Shown piece by piece: positions 1 to 9,265 of a DNA stretch of 64,000 bases; the stretch's first letter is position 1, and the number at the start of each line of letters is the position of its first letter. This DNA comes from Flavobacteriales bacterium. Its GTDB lineage: Bacteria; Bacteroidota; Bacteroidia; Flavobacteriales_F; PHOS-HE28. The notes under the pieces were generated by a model that saw only the letters and a program-made list of their open reading frames with translations, was not told the DNA's origin and did not search any database. The position numbers and the translations under genes were made by a program. The stretch spans positions 1,116,001-1,180,000 of the forward strand of contig JAMLHB010000002.1 of NCBI GenBank assembly GCA_023957375.1, in the 5' to 3' direction.

Positions 1-823
1 GCTCTCCTTAGGCGGTGTAAGCCGCCAGCTCTCCGACGCCGTTCGTGAGAAGGAGGGCCTGCCTGCGGAACCCCGGTTGGGTACCTGGGGCCGGATCAAG
101 CGCTGGGCCGGGCGCAACAAAGGCTGGGCCTCCGTGGTCGTGCTGCTGTTCGTGGTATGGGCGCTCGTGTTGCTGTGGAACTTCATGTTCAACATCGGCG
201 TGTATGGTGGGGACAAGGTGGCCCATTACAAGCCGAGCCAGCCGATCGCTTTCGACCATACGCTACACGCGGGCAAGGACAACTTGGCCATCAACTGCCA
301 ATACTGCCACAGCAGTGCCGAGAAAAGCAGGCATGCCGGCATCCCCAGCGCCAATGTGTGCATGAACTGCCACCAGGCGGTGAGCGAAGGACCCAAGACC
401 GGTACGGCCGAGATCGCCAAGATCTATGAGGCTGTAGGTTGGGACCCGGAAGCCATGAAGTACACCGGGCCGCAGAAACCCATTGTATGGAACAAGGTGC
501 ACAACTTGCCCGACCACGTGTATTTCAACCACTCGCAGCACGTGAAAGTGGGCAAGCTGGAGTGCCAGGAGTGCCATGGGCCGGTGGATACCAAGATGGA
601 CCAGGTGGAGCAGTGGAGCCCGCTGACCATGGTATGGTGCCTGGATTGCCACAACACCAAGGAAGTGGCGCTGACGGGTACCGACAACGGCTACTACCAG
701 GAGATCCACCGGCGCCTGACCGAAACCCCGATGGGACAGCGCGAGCTGCGCAAGTACTTGGAAGACGAGAAGGTCACGGTTCGTGAACTCGGCGGCTTCG
801 AGTGCGCCAAGTGCCATTATTAA
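1..823 (+). CDS. actA: ActA, pentaheme cytochrome c subunit of alternative complex III (5' partial)
   Basis: Heme subunit of the quinol-oxidising alternative complex III (ACIII). Five CxxCH heme sites are visible: CQYCH, CMNCH, CQECH, CLDCH and CAKCH, the last ending the protein. One membrane segment (WASVVVLLFVVWALVLLW) precedes the periplasmic heme domain. The family's pattern NHSQHV-x-V-G-x-x-ECQ-x-CHGP is present. The frame stays open to the left edge with no stop, and the first start-like codon (TTG at 77) would leave almost nothing before the membrane helix. I therefore infer that the gene begins outside the window. actB follows 19 bases after the stop, the usual ACIII gene order. Confidence 0.9.
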   Translation, partial: LSLGGVSRQLSDAVREKEGLPAEPRLGTWGRIKRWAGRNKGWASVVVLLFVVWALVLLWNFMFNIGVYGGDKVAHYKPSQPIAFDHTLHAGKDNLAINCQYCHSSAEKSRHAGIPSANVCMNCHQAVSEGPKTGTAEIAKIYEAVGWDPEAMKYTGPQKPIVWNKVHNLPDHVYFNHSQHVKVGKLECQECHGPVDTKMDQVEQWSPLTMVWCLDCHNTKEVALTGTDNGYYQEIHRRLTETPMGQRELRKYLEDEKVTVRELGGFECAKCHY

Positions 824-842
824 GATCGATCAGCCTATACAG

Positions 843-3800
843 ATGTCGAACAAGAAGCAGTACTGGCAGGACCTGTCCGAACTGGATCCCGCCGCCCCGC
901 CCGCCCCGGCCAATGCGCACGAGTTCAATGAACCGATGCCCTTGGACCAGGTGTTGGCCGACGGCGGCATTGCAGGCAGCACCACCAGCCGCCGCGATTT
1001 CCTGAAATTCCTGGGCTTCTCCGTGGGCGCGGCCACCTTGGCGGCCTGTGAGGCACCGGTGATCAAGAGCATCCCCTATGTGAACAAACCCGAGGAGATC
1101 ACCCCCGGGGTGGCCAACTGGTATGCCAGCACCTATTACGACGGCGAGGACTTTGCCAGCGTGCTGGTGAAAACCCGCGAAGGCAGGCCCATCCACATCA
1201 CCGGCAACCCCCGCTTCGGGATCAACCGCGACCCGGCCTCCGGGCGGTCCGCCGTGAATGCGCGCATCAACAGCAGCGTGCTTTCACTGTATGACAGTGA
1301 GCGGTTGGCCGGGCCCATGCAGGTGGCCGACGGGAAGCCCGTGCAAAAGACCTGGGCCGATGCGGACAAGGCAATTGGTGATGGGCTGGCCAAGGTCAGT
1401 GCGGGCGGCAAGCGCATCGTGCTGCTCAGCAACACGGTGATCAGCCCCAGCATCCAGGCCGCCATCGACGTGTTCAAGGCCAAGCACGGGCTGAACATCA
1501 GCAACGACCCTGCCGTGAGCGCCAGCGTGGGGGGAGGAGTGGAGCATGTGCAGTACGATGCCGTGAGTTATGCGGCCACCGCCAGCGCCAACTTGAAGAC
1601 TTTCGGAAAGTGGGCCTTCCCTGGCCTGGACCTCGGCAAGGCCGACGTGCTGGTGGGCATTGGCGCTGATTTCCTGAGCAACTGGGGAAGCACCACGGAG
1701 AACACCTGGCAATATGCCAGCCGCCGCAAGCCGGAAGAAGCCACTGCCGCCCGGCCCATGAGCCGCCACTGGCAGTTCGAAGCCCGCATGAGCATGACCG
1801 GCGCCAATGCCGACCGCCGCGTGGCCGTGAAACCCAGCCAGGCACCCCACGTGGTGGTGGCCCTGCACAACGCCATTGCCGCCGCCACCGGCGGAAGCAG
1901 CGCAGGCAAGGCCGATCTGCCCGAAGCCGCCGCCGCCGCCGTGGCCCAATGCGCCAAGGAATTGGTGGCGGCCCGGGGAAAGAGTTTGGTGGTGTGCGGA
2001 CTGAACGAAGAAGGAGCGCAGATCTTGGTCAACAGCATCAACAGCATGCTGGGCAACTACGGCAGCACCATCGACATCCGCAATGCCTCGCCCTTTTTCC
2101 GGGGCAATGATGCCGCCATGGCCCAGTTGGTCAAGGACCTCAATGCCGGCGAGGTGGGCGCCATCCTCATCGCCGGTGCCAACCCGGCCTACACCCTGCC
2201 GAACGCGGAGGAGTTCAAGGCCGGATTGAAGAAAGCCGGGATCAGCGTGAGCTTCAGTAGCCATGCGGATGAAACCGCCTCGCTGTGCAACTGGATCGCC
2301 CCCGACCACCACTGGTTGGAAAGCTGGGGAGACCACCAGGCCAAGGCCGGTGCCTTCGCCTTGGCCCAGCCCACCATCCGGCCCTTGTTCGACACCCGCC
2401 AGTGGGGCCAAAGCCTGCTGAAATGGAGCGGCGTGGACAGCGATTGGCGCTCCTTTGTGCAAACCGTGTGCAAGGGCACCATGTCCGCCCCTTGGGAACA
2501 AAGCCTGCACGACGGCGTGTACCAAGGCACCACGGCCGCCGCGGAGCCCACTGCCTTCACGGCCGATCTGGGCGTGGCTGCACAGGCCGCACTGGAAGCC
2601 ACCAAGGGTGCCGGTGAATGGGAGCTGGAATTGTACACCTCGGAGGCCCTGGCCAGCGGTATTCATGCCAACAATCCTTGGCTGCAGGAACTGCCCGACC
2701 CGATCACCAAGGCAACCTGGGACAACTACGTGTGCATCCGCCCCGAAGACCTCAGTGCGCTCACCGGCAAATCATTCAAGCAGTTGTACATCGGCCAAGA
2801 AAGCCCGGCCAACGTGCTGAAGGTGACCGTGAACGGCGTGGCCATGGAACTTCCTGCGGTGCTCAGCCCGGGCCAGGCCCCCAAGACCATCGCCGTGGCA
2901 TTGGGCTATGGTCGGGGCGCGAACGGCGAACGCGTGGGCCGCGCCGCCTGCTTGCGCAACCCGGACGGCAGCCCTGCACCCGTGGGGCAGAACGCCTATC
3001 CCTGGACCTCGCTCCGAGGCAACTTCATCAACTACGAAGCCGTGTCGGCCACCGTGGAACCCACGGACAAAACCTACGCCATCGCCCTTACCCAAACCCA
3101 AATGACGGGTATGGAGCGCGGCAGCATTGTCAAGGAAACCACCTTCACGGTGTGGGCGCTGAACGAGCCGGAGACCTACAACCCGCCGCACACCCTGGCG
3201 GTGCATGAGGACGTGAACCAGGACGGGGAGGTCAATGCCCTGGACAAAGTGCCGGCCACCTCGCTGACCCTGTGGGCGGACCACCCGGTGGAGGAGGTGG
3301 GTCACCGCTGGGGCATGAGCATCGACCTCAATGCCTGCATCGGGTGCGGGGCCTGCATTACGGCGTGCAACAGCGAGAACAACATCTCGGTGGTGGGCAA
3401 GGACGAAGTGAGGCGCAGCCGTGAAATGCACTGGATGCGGATCGACCGCTACTACACCAGCGATACGCACGAAGACACCCCGGGCATGAGCTGGGCGGGC
3501 AAGCTGGCGGCCATGGAACGGCCTGCGGCGGACCCCTCGGTGATCTTCATCCCGATGATGTGCCAGCACTGCAACCATGCGCCCTGCGAAACGGTGTGCC
3601 CGGTGGCCGCCACCACGCACAGCGACGAGGGGTTGAACATGATGGCCTACAACCGCTGCATCGGCACGCGCTATTGCGCGAACAACTGCCCCTACAAAGT
3701 GCGCCGGTTCAACTGGTTCAACTACGTGACCGAGGATTTCGCCCAGGTGAACCCCGCGTGGGACGAGCTGGGCCGCATGGTGCTCAACCCGGACGTGGTG

Positions 3801-4103
3801 GTGCGCAGCCGCGGCGTGATGGAGAAGTGCACCTTGTGCGTGCAGCGCATCCAGGCCGGCAAGCTCGAGGCCAAGAAGGCCGGCACCCCGGTCAAGGACG
3901 GCGACATCCAAACCGCGTGCTCGGCTGCCTGCGGGTACGGCGCCATCACCTTCGGCGACCTGAACGACACCACGAGCAAGGTGCGGGCCGGACGCGACAA
4001 CCCGCGCGGCTACCGCATGCTCGAAGAGATCGGCACGGACCCCAACGTCAACTATCTCGTGAAGGTGCGCAACACCGCCGAGGAGGATAACCACCAAGCC
4101 TAA
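843..4103 (+). CDS. actB: ActB, molybdopterin-oxidoreductase-like/Fe-S fusion subunit of ACIII
   Basis: Large peripheral ACIII subunit, 1086 residues. An N-terminal twin-arginine-like motif (SRRDFLKFLGF) is followed by a hydrophobic stretch ending in a Cys. A molybdopterin-oxidoreductase-like domain follows; in known ACIII it carries no molybdenum. The C-terminal third is a ferredoxin-like domain with cysteine clusters CIGCGACITAC, CQHCNHAPCETVC, CANNCP and CTLC, expected to relay electrons between ActA and the membrane. I chose ATG at 843 over the GTG at 783, because the earlier start overlaps actA and because the family usually begins with MSNKKQYW-type sequence. actC starts 14 bases after the stop. 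Confidence 0.95.
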   Translation: MSNKKQYWQDLSELDPAAPPAPANAHEFNEPMPLDQVLADGGIAGSTTSRRDFLKFLGFSVGAATLAACEAPVIKSIPYVNKPEEITPGVANWYASTYYDGEDFASVLVKTREGRPIHITGNPRFGINRDPASGRSAVNARINSSVLSLYDSERLAGPMQVADGKPVQKTWADADKAIGDGLAKVSAGGKRIVLLSNTVISPSIQAAIDVFKAKHGLNISNDPAVSASVGGGVEHVQYDAVSYAATASANLKTFGKWAFPGLDLGKADVLVGIGADFLSNWGSTTENTWQYASRRKPEEATAARPMSRHWQFEARMSMTGANADRRVAVKPSQAPHVVVALHNAIAAATGGSSAGKADLPEAAAAAVAQCAKELVAARGKSLVVCGLNEEGAQILVNSINSMLGNYGSTIDIRNASPFFRGNDAAMAQLVKDLNAGEVGAILIAGANPAYTLPNAEEFKAGLKKAGISVSFSSHADETASLCNWIAPDHHWLESWGDHQAKAGAFALAQPTIRPLFDTRQWGQSLLKWSGVDSDWRSFVQTVCKGTMSAPWEQSLHDGVYQGTTAAAEPTAFTADLGVAAQAALEATKGAGEWELELYTSEALASGIHANNPWLQELPDPITKATWDNYVCIRPEDLSALTGKSFKQLYIGQESPANVLKVTVNGVAMELPAVLSPGQAPKTIAVALGYGRGANGERVGRAACLRNPDGSPAPVGQNAYPWTSLRGNFINYEAVSATVEPTDKTYAIALTQTQMTGMERGSIVKETTFTVWALNEPETYNPPHTLAVHEDVNQDGEVNALDKVPATSLTLWADHPVEEVGHRWGMSIDLNACIGCGACITACNSENNISVVGKDEVRRSREMHWMRIDRYYTSDTHEDTPGMSWAGKLAAMERPAADPSVIFIPMMCQHCNHAPCETVCPVAATTHSDEGLNMMAYNRCIGTRYCANNCPYKVRRFNWFNYVTEDFAQVNPAWDELGRMVLNPDVVVRSRGVMEKCTLCVQRIQAGKLEAKKAGTPVKDGDIQTACSAACGYGAITFGDLNDTTSKVRAGRDNPRGYRMLEEIGTDPNVNYLVKVRNTAEEDNHQA

Positions 4104-4117
4104 GAGAATACGGCAAG

Positions 4118-5512
4118 ATGCATCAAGAAGCAGCGATCAGACCTCCGCTCATCCTGGGCCACAGGACCTACGGTGACATCACCACCGATGTGACCGCGCC
4201 GATCGAGAACAAGGCCTCGCGCACCTGGTACGTGCTCACCACCCTCGCGGCGATCATCGCCCTGTACGGCGTGGCCTGCATCACCTACCTGATCAGCAAG
4301 GGCATCGGCACCTGGGGCTTGAACAAGACCATCAACTGGGCCTGGGACATCACCAACTTCGTGTGGTGGGTGGGCATCGGCCACGCCGGCACGCTCATTA
4401 GCGCGGTGCTGCTGCTGTTCCGCCAAAAATGGCGCATGGCCGTCAACCGCTCGGCCGAGGCCATGACCATTTTCGCCGTGATGATGGCCGCCGTGTTCCC
4501 CATGATCCACATGGGCCGCATTTGGCTGGCCTATTTCGTGTTCCCCCTGCCCAACCAGTTCGGTTCCCTTTGGGTGAACTTCAACTCGGCCCTGCTGTGG
4601 GACGTGTTCGCCATCTCCACCTACTTTTCGGTATCGGTGGTGTACTGGTACATCGGCCTGATCCCCGATTTCGCCACCCTGCGCGACCATGTGAAGCTGA
4701 AATGGCAAAAGACCATGTACTCGGTGCTCTCCTTCGGCTGGACGGGGAACGCAAAGGCTTGGCAGCGGTTTGAGGAAGTAAGCTTGGTGCTGGCCGGCCT
4801 GGCCACCCCGCTGGTGTTCTCGGTGCACTCGGTGGTGTCCATGGACTTCGCCACCTCGCTGGTGCCCGGATGGCACAGCACCATCTACCCGCCCTACTTC
4901 GTTGCCGGTGCCATCTTCTCCGGCTTCGCCATGGTGCAAACCCTGCTGGGCATCATGCGCAAGGCGTTCAACCTGGAGGCCTACGTGACGCGCAAGCACG
5001 TGGAGTACATGAACATCGTGATCATCGTCACCGGTGGCATTGTGGCCGTGGCCTACGCCACCGAATTCTTCATGGGCTGGTACAGTGGCGTGGAATACGA
5101 ATACTACACCTACATGTCCGTGGGGGCCGCCACCGGCCAGTACTGGTGGGCCTTCTGGGCGTTGATGCTCTGCAACATCCTCATCCCCGCCACGCTGTGG
5201 TTCAAGAAAGTGCGCACCAGCTTCTTCTGGTCGTGGGTCATTTCCATCTTCATCAACGTGGGCATGTGGTTCGAGCGCTTCGACATCATCGTGCTGTGCC
5301 TACACCGCGATTACATGCCCAGCGGCTGGACGATGTTTTACCCCTCCTGGGTGGACGTGGGCACCTTTGTGGGCACCATCGGCATCTTCTTCACCCTCTA
5401 CCTCCTCTTTGCCCGCTACTTCCCGGTTTTGGCCCTGAACGAGCTCAAGAGCATCCTGAAATCCAGCGGCGAGAGCTACAAGGGGGACGTGTTACCCAAA
5501 TCACAGCACTGA
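4118..5512 (+). CDS. actC: ActC, NrfD-like quinol-site membrane subunit of ACIII
   Basis: Polytopic membrane protein of 464 residues from the NrfD/PsrC family. It is expected to hold the menaquinol oxidation site of ACIII. About ten hydrophobic helices alternate with short loops, and family-typical stretches such as WAWDITNFVWWVGIGHAGT and FPMIHMGR are visible. It lies in the operon between actB and actD (4 bases to the next start). ActF further down is its paralogue, as in other ACIII operons. Confidence 0.95.
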   Translation: MHQEAAIRPPLILGHRTYGDITTDVTAPIENKASRTWYVLTTLAAIIALYGVACITYLISKGIGTWGLNKTINWAWDITNFVWWVGIGHAGTLISAVLLLFRQKWRMAVNRSAEAMTIFAVMMAAVFPMIHMGRIWLAYFVFPLPNQFGSLWVNFNSALLWDVFAISTYFSVSVVYWYIGLIPDFATLRDHVKLKWQKTMYSVLSFGWTGNAKAWQRFEEVSLVLAGLATPLVFSVHSVVSMDFATSLVPGWHSTIYPPYFVAGAIFSGFAMVQTLLGIMRKAFNLEAYVTRKHVEYMNIVIIVTGGIVAVAYATEFFMGWYSGVEYEYYTYMSVGAATGQYWWAFWALMLCNILIPATLWFKKVRTSFFWSWVISIFINVGMWFERFDIIVLCLHRDYMPSGWTMFYPSWVDVGTFVGTIGIFFTLYLLFARYFPVLALNELKSILKSSGESYKGDVLPKSQH

Positions 5513-5516
5513 CGCA

Positions 5517-6056
5517 ATGGCCAACAAAGTCATCTATGCGGTATATGAGGACCCGGAGCTGCTGAAGAGCGCTGCGCGCAAGCTGGTGACCGCCGGCGTG
5601 CAGGTACGCGACGTGTTCAGCCCGTTTCCCATCCACGGCATCGACCCCATCATCGGGCTCAAGCGGACCCGCATGGGCATCGTATCCTTCATGTTCGGCA
5701 TCTTCGGCCTTTCGCTGGCCCTGTTGGGCACCTGGTGGATGGCCATCTACGACTGGCCGATGAACATCGGCGGCAAGCCCAACCAGTTCTTCTACCAGAA
5801 CGTGGCCGCCTTCGTACCGGTGTTGTTCGAGTTTACGGTGCTGTGCGCCGCGCATGGCATGGCCATCACCTACCTGATCCGCAACAAGACGCTGCCCGGC
5901 ATGCCCGCCCGCAACCCCGACCCGCGCAGCACCAATGACAAGTTCATCATTGAGCTGCGCACTGCGGACAACCACGCCCACACGGCGGAGGGCATCACCG
6001 GCATGCTGCGCGAAACCGACGTGTTCGAGATCAATGAACGCCAATTTGGAGCATGA
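5517..6056 (+). CDS. actD: ActD, small membrane subunit of ACIII (DUF3341 family)
   Basis: 179-residue protein. The N-terminal soluble part (VIYAVYEDPELLKSAARKL, then VRDVFSPFPIHGID) matches the DUF3341/ActD pattern, followed by two hydrophobic helices. It is a structural subunit of ACIII with no redox cofactor known in the family. Its stop codon overlaps the actE start (ATGA), which suggests coupled translation. Confidence 0.93.
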   Translation: MANKVIYAVYEDPELLKSAARKLVTAGVQVRDVFSPFPIHGIDPIIGLKRTRMGIVSFMFGIFGLSLALLGTWWMAIYDWPMNIGGKPNQFFYQNVAAFVPVLFEFTVLCAAHGMAITYLIRNKTLPGMPARNPDPRSTNDKFIIELRTADNHAHTAEGITGMLRETDVFEINERQFGA

Positions 6057-6739
6057 GGAGCATGAAGCTTGATCCAGTCTTCCTTGTCGCCATTGCCGGT
6101 GCGGCCTTGGCTGCGGGATGCAGCAGCAACGCCGACAGCCCCGGCCTGGAATACATGCCGGACATGTACCGCAGCCCGGCCATTGAGGCCTATGTGGACT
6201 ACGGCCAGGACCCCTACTACTTCGGCGACAGCTTGGCCCGGGCGCAACGCGCCACCTCCAGTGCCCGCCTGCCGGTGGAGGGCACCATTCCCTTTGCGGA
6301 CCAAGAGGCCGATGCCGCCTTCAATTTCCCCTTCCCCTATCCGAACACACCTGAAGGCTACGACCAGGCGGGCAAGGAGGCGCATAGCCCTATTCCCATG
6401 ACCGAAGCCACTGTGGAACAGGGCAAGAAGATCTACGACGTGTTCTGCATCCAGTGCCACGGGGCCAAGGGCCAAGGAGATGGCACGGTGGTGGCCAAGG
6501 GCAACTATCCCCCGCCCCCGGCATACGACGGGAACCAGCTGAAGAACTTGCCCGAGGGCCAGATCTTCCACGCCATTACCTACGGGCGCAACATTGCCAT
6601 GGGCAGTCATGCCAGCCAGCTCAACCACAAGGAGCGCTGGTTGGTGGTGCAGTACGTGAAGTACCTGCAGAATGGCGGCAAGATGCCCGGTGAACAAACA
6701 GCCATGGAAACAGCGGCGGCAACCGCCCAAGCCCAGTGA
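6053..6739 (+). CDS. actE: ActE, monoheme cytochrome c lipoprotein of ACIII
   Basis: 228-residue protein with a lipoprotein signal (hydrophobic run then AAGCSSN) and one heme site, CIQCHG, about residue 135, followed by GAKGQGDGT typical of cytochrome c class I domains. A likely distal Met ligand lies in NIAMGSHASQL. It probably passes electrons from ACIII to the oxidase. The start overlaps actD in ATGA; an alternative ATG at 6062 would also leave the signal peptide intact. Its stop lies 14 bases before the actF start. Confidence 0.92.
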   Translation: MRSMKLDPVFLVAIAGAALAAGCSSNADSPGLEYMPDMYRSPAIEAYVDYGQDPYYFGDSLARAQRATSSARLPVEGTIPFADQEADAAFNFPFPYPNTPEGYDQAGKEAHSPIPMTEATVEQGKKIYDVFCIQCHGAKGQGDGTVVAKGNYPPPPAYDGNQLKNLPEGQIFHAITYGRNIAMGSHASQLNHKERWLVVQYVKYLQNGGKMPGEQTAMETAAATAQAQ

Positions 6740-6753
6740 CCAAACCAGCAGCC

Positions 6754-7962
6754 ATGAACTTTACCATCAGCAAACGGGCCAGCACGATCACCTTGGTACT
6801 GATCGTCATCGGCTTGGTAATGGCGGCCATCGGCCTGATGGGCGACCACACCGGGCATAAGCAGTACACGTGGGCCGCCTTTTACGCCAACGCCTTGTTC
6901 TTCTTCTTCATCGCCTTGGGCACCCTGTTTTTCTATGCGCTCAACCACGTGACCGAAACGGCGTGGACGGTGCTGGTGAAGCGGGTGTATGAAGGCATTG
7001 CCATGTACGTGCCATGGGGTGCCCTCACGGTGCTGGTCGTCCTGGTGGCGGGCACCATGGGCTTGCACCACATGTGGCCCTGGATGGATGCGCGCACCGT
7101 GGACGCCGCCGATGCGGTGCACTTTGACGGGCACATCAACAAGCTCACCAGTTACCTGAACAAGCCCTTCTTCTGGGTGCGCGCCATCCTGATCCTGGGC
7201 ACCTTTGTGCTCTTCGCCCGCTGGTTCCGTGCGCACAGCCTGCGGATGGACAAGGAGACGGGGGAGGCGCTGGTCGCCTCGCACTGGAAGAACTACCGGC
7301 GCAGCGTGCTGTTCATCGTGCTCTTCGCCTTCTTCAGTTCGGTGTTGGCCTGGGATTGGATCATGAGCATTGACGTGCATTGGAAGAGCGCCCTCTTCGG
7401 CTGGTACGTGTTCGGCGGCATGTGGGCCGGCGGCATGATCACCGCAATGATCCTGGTGTTGTACCTCAAGGGCAAGGGCTATTTGCCCCAAGTGAACGCC
7501 AACCACCTGCAGGACATGGGCAAGTGGGTCTTTGCGGTGAGCTTCCTGTGGAGCTACCTGTACTTCGAGCAGTACCTGCTGATCTGGTACTCGAACATTC
7601 CGGAGGAATCCTCCTATTACGTGGCGCGCCTGAACGACCATCCGTGGCTGACCTGGGTGATGTTCTTCATCAACTTCGCCCTGCCGATGCTTTTGCTGAT
7701 GAGCCGCGACTCGAAGCGTTCGCCCAAATACCTGCTCGGGGTGAGCCTCATTATCTTTATCGGCCATTGGCTGGATACGGTGCAGATGATCATGCCGGGT
7801 TCCTTAGGCCCGCATTTCACGGGGATCGGCATCCTGGAAGTCGGGTTCTTCCTGGCCTTCCTTGGGGTTTTCACCCGCATTGTGCTGGCCGCCTTCGCCA
7901 AGGCACCCCTCACGGTGGTGGCCCATCCGTTCCTGGAGGAAAGTGTGCACCACCATATTTAA
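6754..7962 (+). CDS. actF: ActF, second NrfD-like membrane subunit of ACIII
   Basis: 402-residue polytopic membrane protein related to ActC. About ten helices are visible, with W-rich segments such as FSSVLAWDWIMSIDVHWKS. In ACIII structures ActF pairs with ActC but its quinone site is not used. ATG at 6754 is preferred over GTG at 6736, which overlaps the actE stop and adds only a few polar residues. The gene closes the six-gene act set and is followed by coxB. Confidence 0.93.
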   Translation: MNFTISKRASTITLVLIVIGLVMAAIGLMGDHTGHKQYTWAAFYANALFFFFIALGTLFFYALNHVTETAWTVLVKRVYEGIAMYVPWGALTVLVVLVAGTMGLHHMWPWMDARTVDAADAVHFDGHINKLTSYLNKPFFWVRAILILGTFVLFARWFRAHSLRMDKETGEALVASHWKNYRRSVLFIVLFAFFSSVLAWDWIMSIDVHWKSALFGWYVFGGMWAGGMITAMILVLYLKGKGYLPQVNANHLQDMGKWVFAVSFLWSYLYFEQYLLIWYSNIPEESSYYVARLNDHPWLTWVMFFINFALPMLLLMSRDSKRSPKYLLGVSLIIFIGHWLDTVQMIMPGSLGPHFTGIGILEVGFFLAFLGVFTRIVLAAFAKAPLTVVAHPFLEESVHHHI

Positions 7963-7995
7963 TACCGGGAAAAAGCCGGGCATAACAGAACAGTG

Positions 7996-9252
7996 ATGAT
8001 GACGTTGTTGATACTTGCGGTACTGGTGTTGGGGCTCATGGTGGTGTTCCGCCTGAGCCGCGTGGCCGACCTCACCAACGAACTGCGCGGAAGCCGCCAG
8101 GAGCACATTACCGAGCGCACCAATTGGCTCCAGGGCCGGCTGATGTGGCTGTTCGGGGCGGTTTACCTGATCTTGTTCGTATGGCTCCCCTACGCATACA
8201 GCGACGTGTTCCTGCCCACTGCGGCCAGTGAACAAGGCGTGTGGATCGACAACATGTACACCTACAACTGGTGGCTGTTGGGCATCGTGTTCTTCCTCAC
8301 CAACATTGCGCTGTTCTACTTCGCCGGCCGGTATTACCACCGCGATGGCAAGCGCGCCTTCTGGTACCCGCACAACAATAAGCTGGAGATGGTGTGGACG
8401 GTGGTTCCAACGGTGGTGCTGGTGGCCACCATCATCTACGGGATCATCGTGTGGAACCGGATCACGGCGGCCCCGGCACCCGGCACCATGCAGGTGGAGG
8501 TGTATTCCAAGCAGTTCGATTGGACGTTCCGCTATGCAGGCAAGGACGGTAAGCTTGGGGCCACGGACTACCGGCTGATCAACGCTGAAAATCCGTTGGG
8601 CATTGTAACGCGCAAGGCGCTTGCCGCCCGGCTGGCCGGCCTGAAGGAAGAAGCGGCCAAGGCAACGGCGGACCGCGACGCACAGGCCCATGTGCTGCCC
8701 GAGGACCTGTTGAAGGAGAAGGACAAGGATGTGGCGCACCTGAACCGGATGGTGGAGCGATTGCTGGGGCTGCAGGCGCTGATGGAGCAGGACATCAAGG
8801 ACAATGGCGACAACAGCACGTACCTGCACGGTGCCGACGACAAGGTGACCAAGGAGTTCCACCTGCCGGTGGACACGGATGTGGAGCTGTTGTTCCGCAG
8901 CCAGGACGTGATCCACAGCGCCTACCTGCCGCACCTGCGCGCCCAGATGAACACCGTGCCGGGCATGACCACGCGGATCAACATCAAGCCAACGATCACC
9001 ACCGACAGCATGCGGGTGATCACCAACAATTCCGAGTTCGACTACATCCTGATGTGCAACAAGGTGTGCGGCATCTCCCACTACAACATGCAGTCACCGC
9101 TGACCGTGGAAACCTCCGGAGCCTTCAAGGTGTGGAACATCGTACTTCCGGTTTTTGAGAAGCCCGGCGCCGCCACGGCACAGGTCGCGGAACCTGCGGC
9201 GGGCACCAAGGAAGAATCCGCAGCCCAGACCGAACCGGGCACGAACAAATAA
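7996..9252 (+). CDS. coxB: Cytochrome c oxidase subunit II with a long insertion in the CuA domain
   Basis: Copper-A subunit of the terminal oxidase, 418 residues. It has an extra N-terminal helix, then the two canonical membrane helices and a cupredoxin domain. The CuA ligand motif CNKVCGISHYNM is intact, and the upstream His lies in QDVIHSAYLPH. Between two cupredoxin strands (about residues 200-275) there is a charged, Ala/Glu/Lys-rich insertion rather like a coiled coil, longer than I know for this family. GTG-ATG-ATG occurs at 7993-8001; ATG at 7996 was chosen. The gene directly follows the act genes, fitting an ACIII-aa3 supercomplex. Confidence 0.93.
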   Translation: MMTLLILAVLVLGLMVVFRLSRVADLTNELRGSRQEHITERTNWLQGRLMWLFGAVYLILFVWLPYAYSDVFLPTAASEQGVWIDNMYTYNWWLLGIVFFLTNIALFYFAGRYYHRDGKRAFWYPHNNKLEMVWTVVPTVVLVATIIYGIIVWNRITAAPAPGTMQVEVYSKQFDWTFRYAGKDGKLGATDYRLINAENPLGIVTRKALAARLAGLKEEAAKATADRDAQAHVLPEDLLKEKDKDVAHLNRMVERLLGLQALMEQDIKDNGDNSTYLHGADDKVTKEFHLPVDTDVELLFRSQDVIHSAYLPHLRAQMNTVPGMTTRINIKPTITTDSMRVITNNSEFDYILMCNKVCGISHYNMQSPLTVETSGAFKVWNIVLPVFEKPGAATAQVAEPAAGTKEESAAQTEPGTNK

Positions 9253-9265
9253 TTGAACCGAGATC

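Noticed and set aside
783-843. GTG 783 as the actB start
   Set aside because: It overlaps the last heme motif of actA and adds residues not expected before the family N-terminus.
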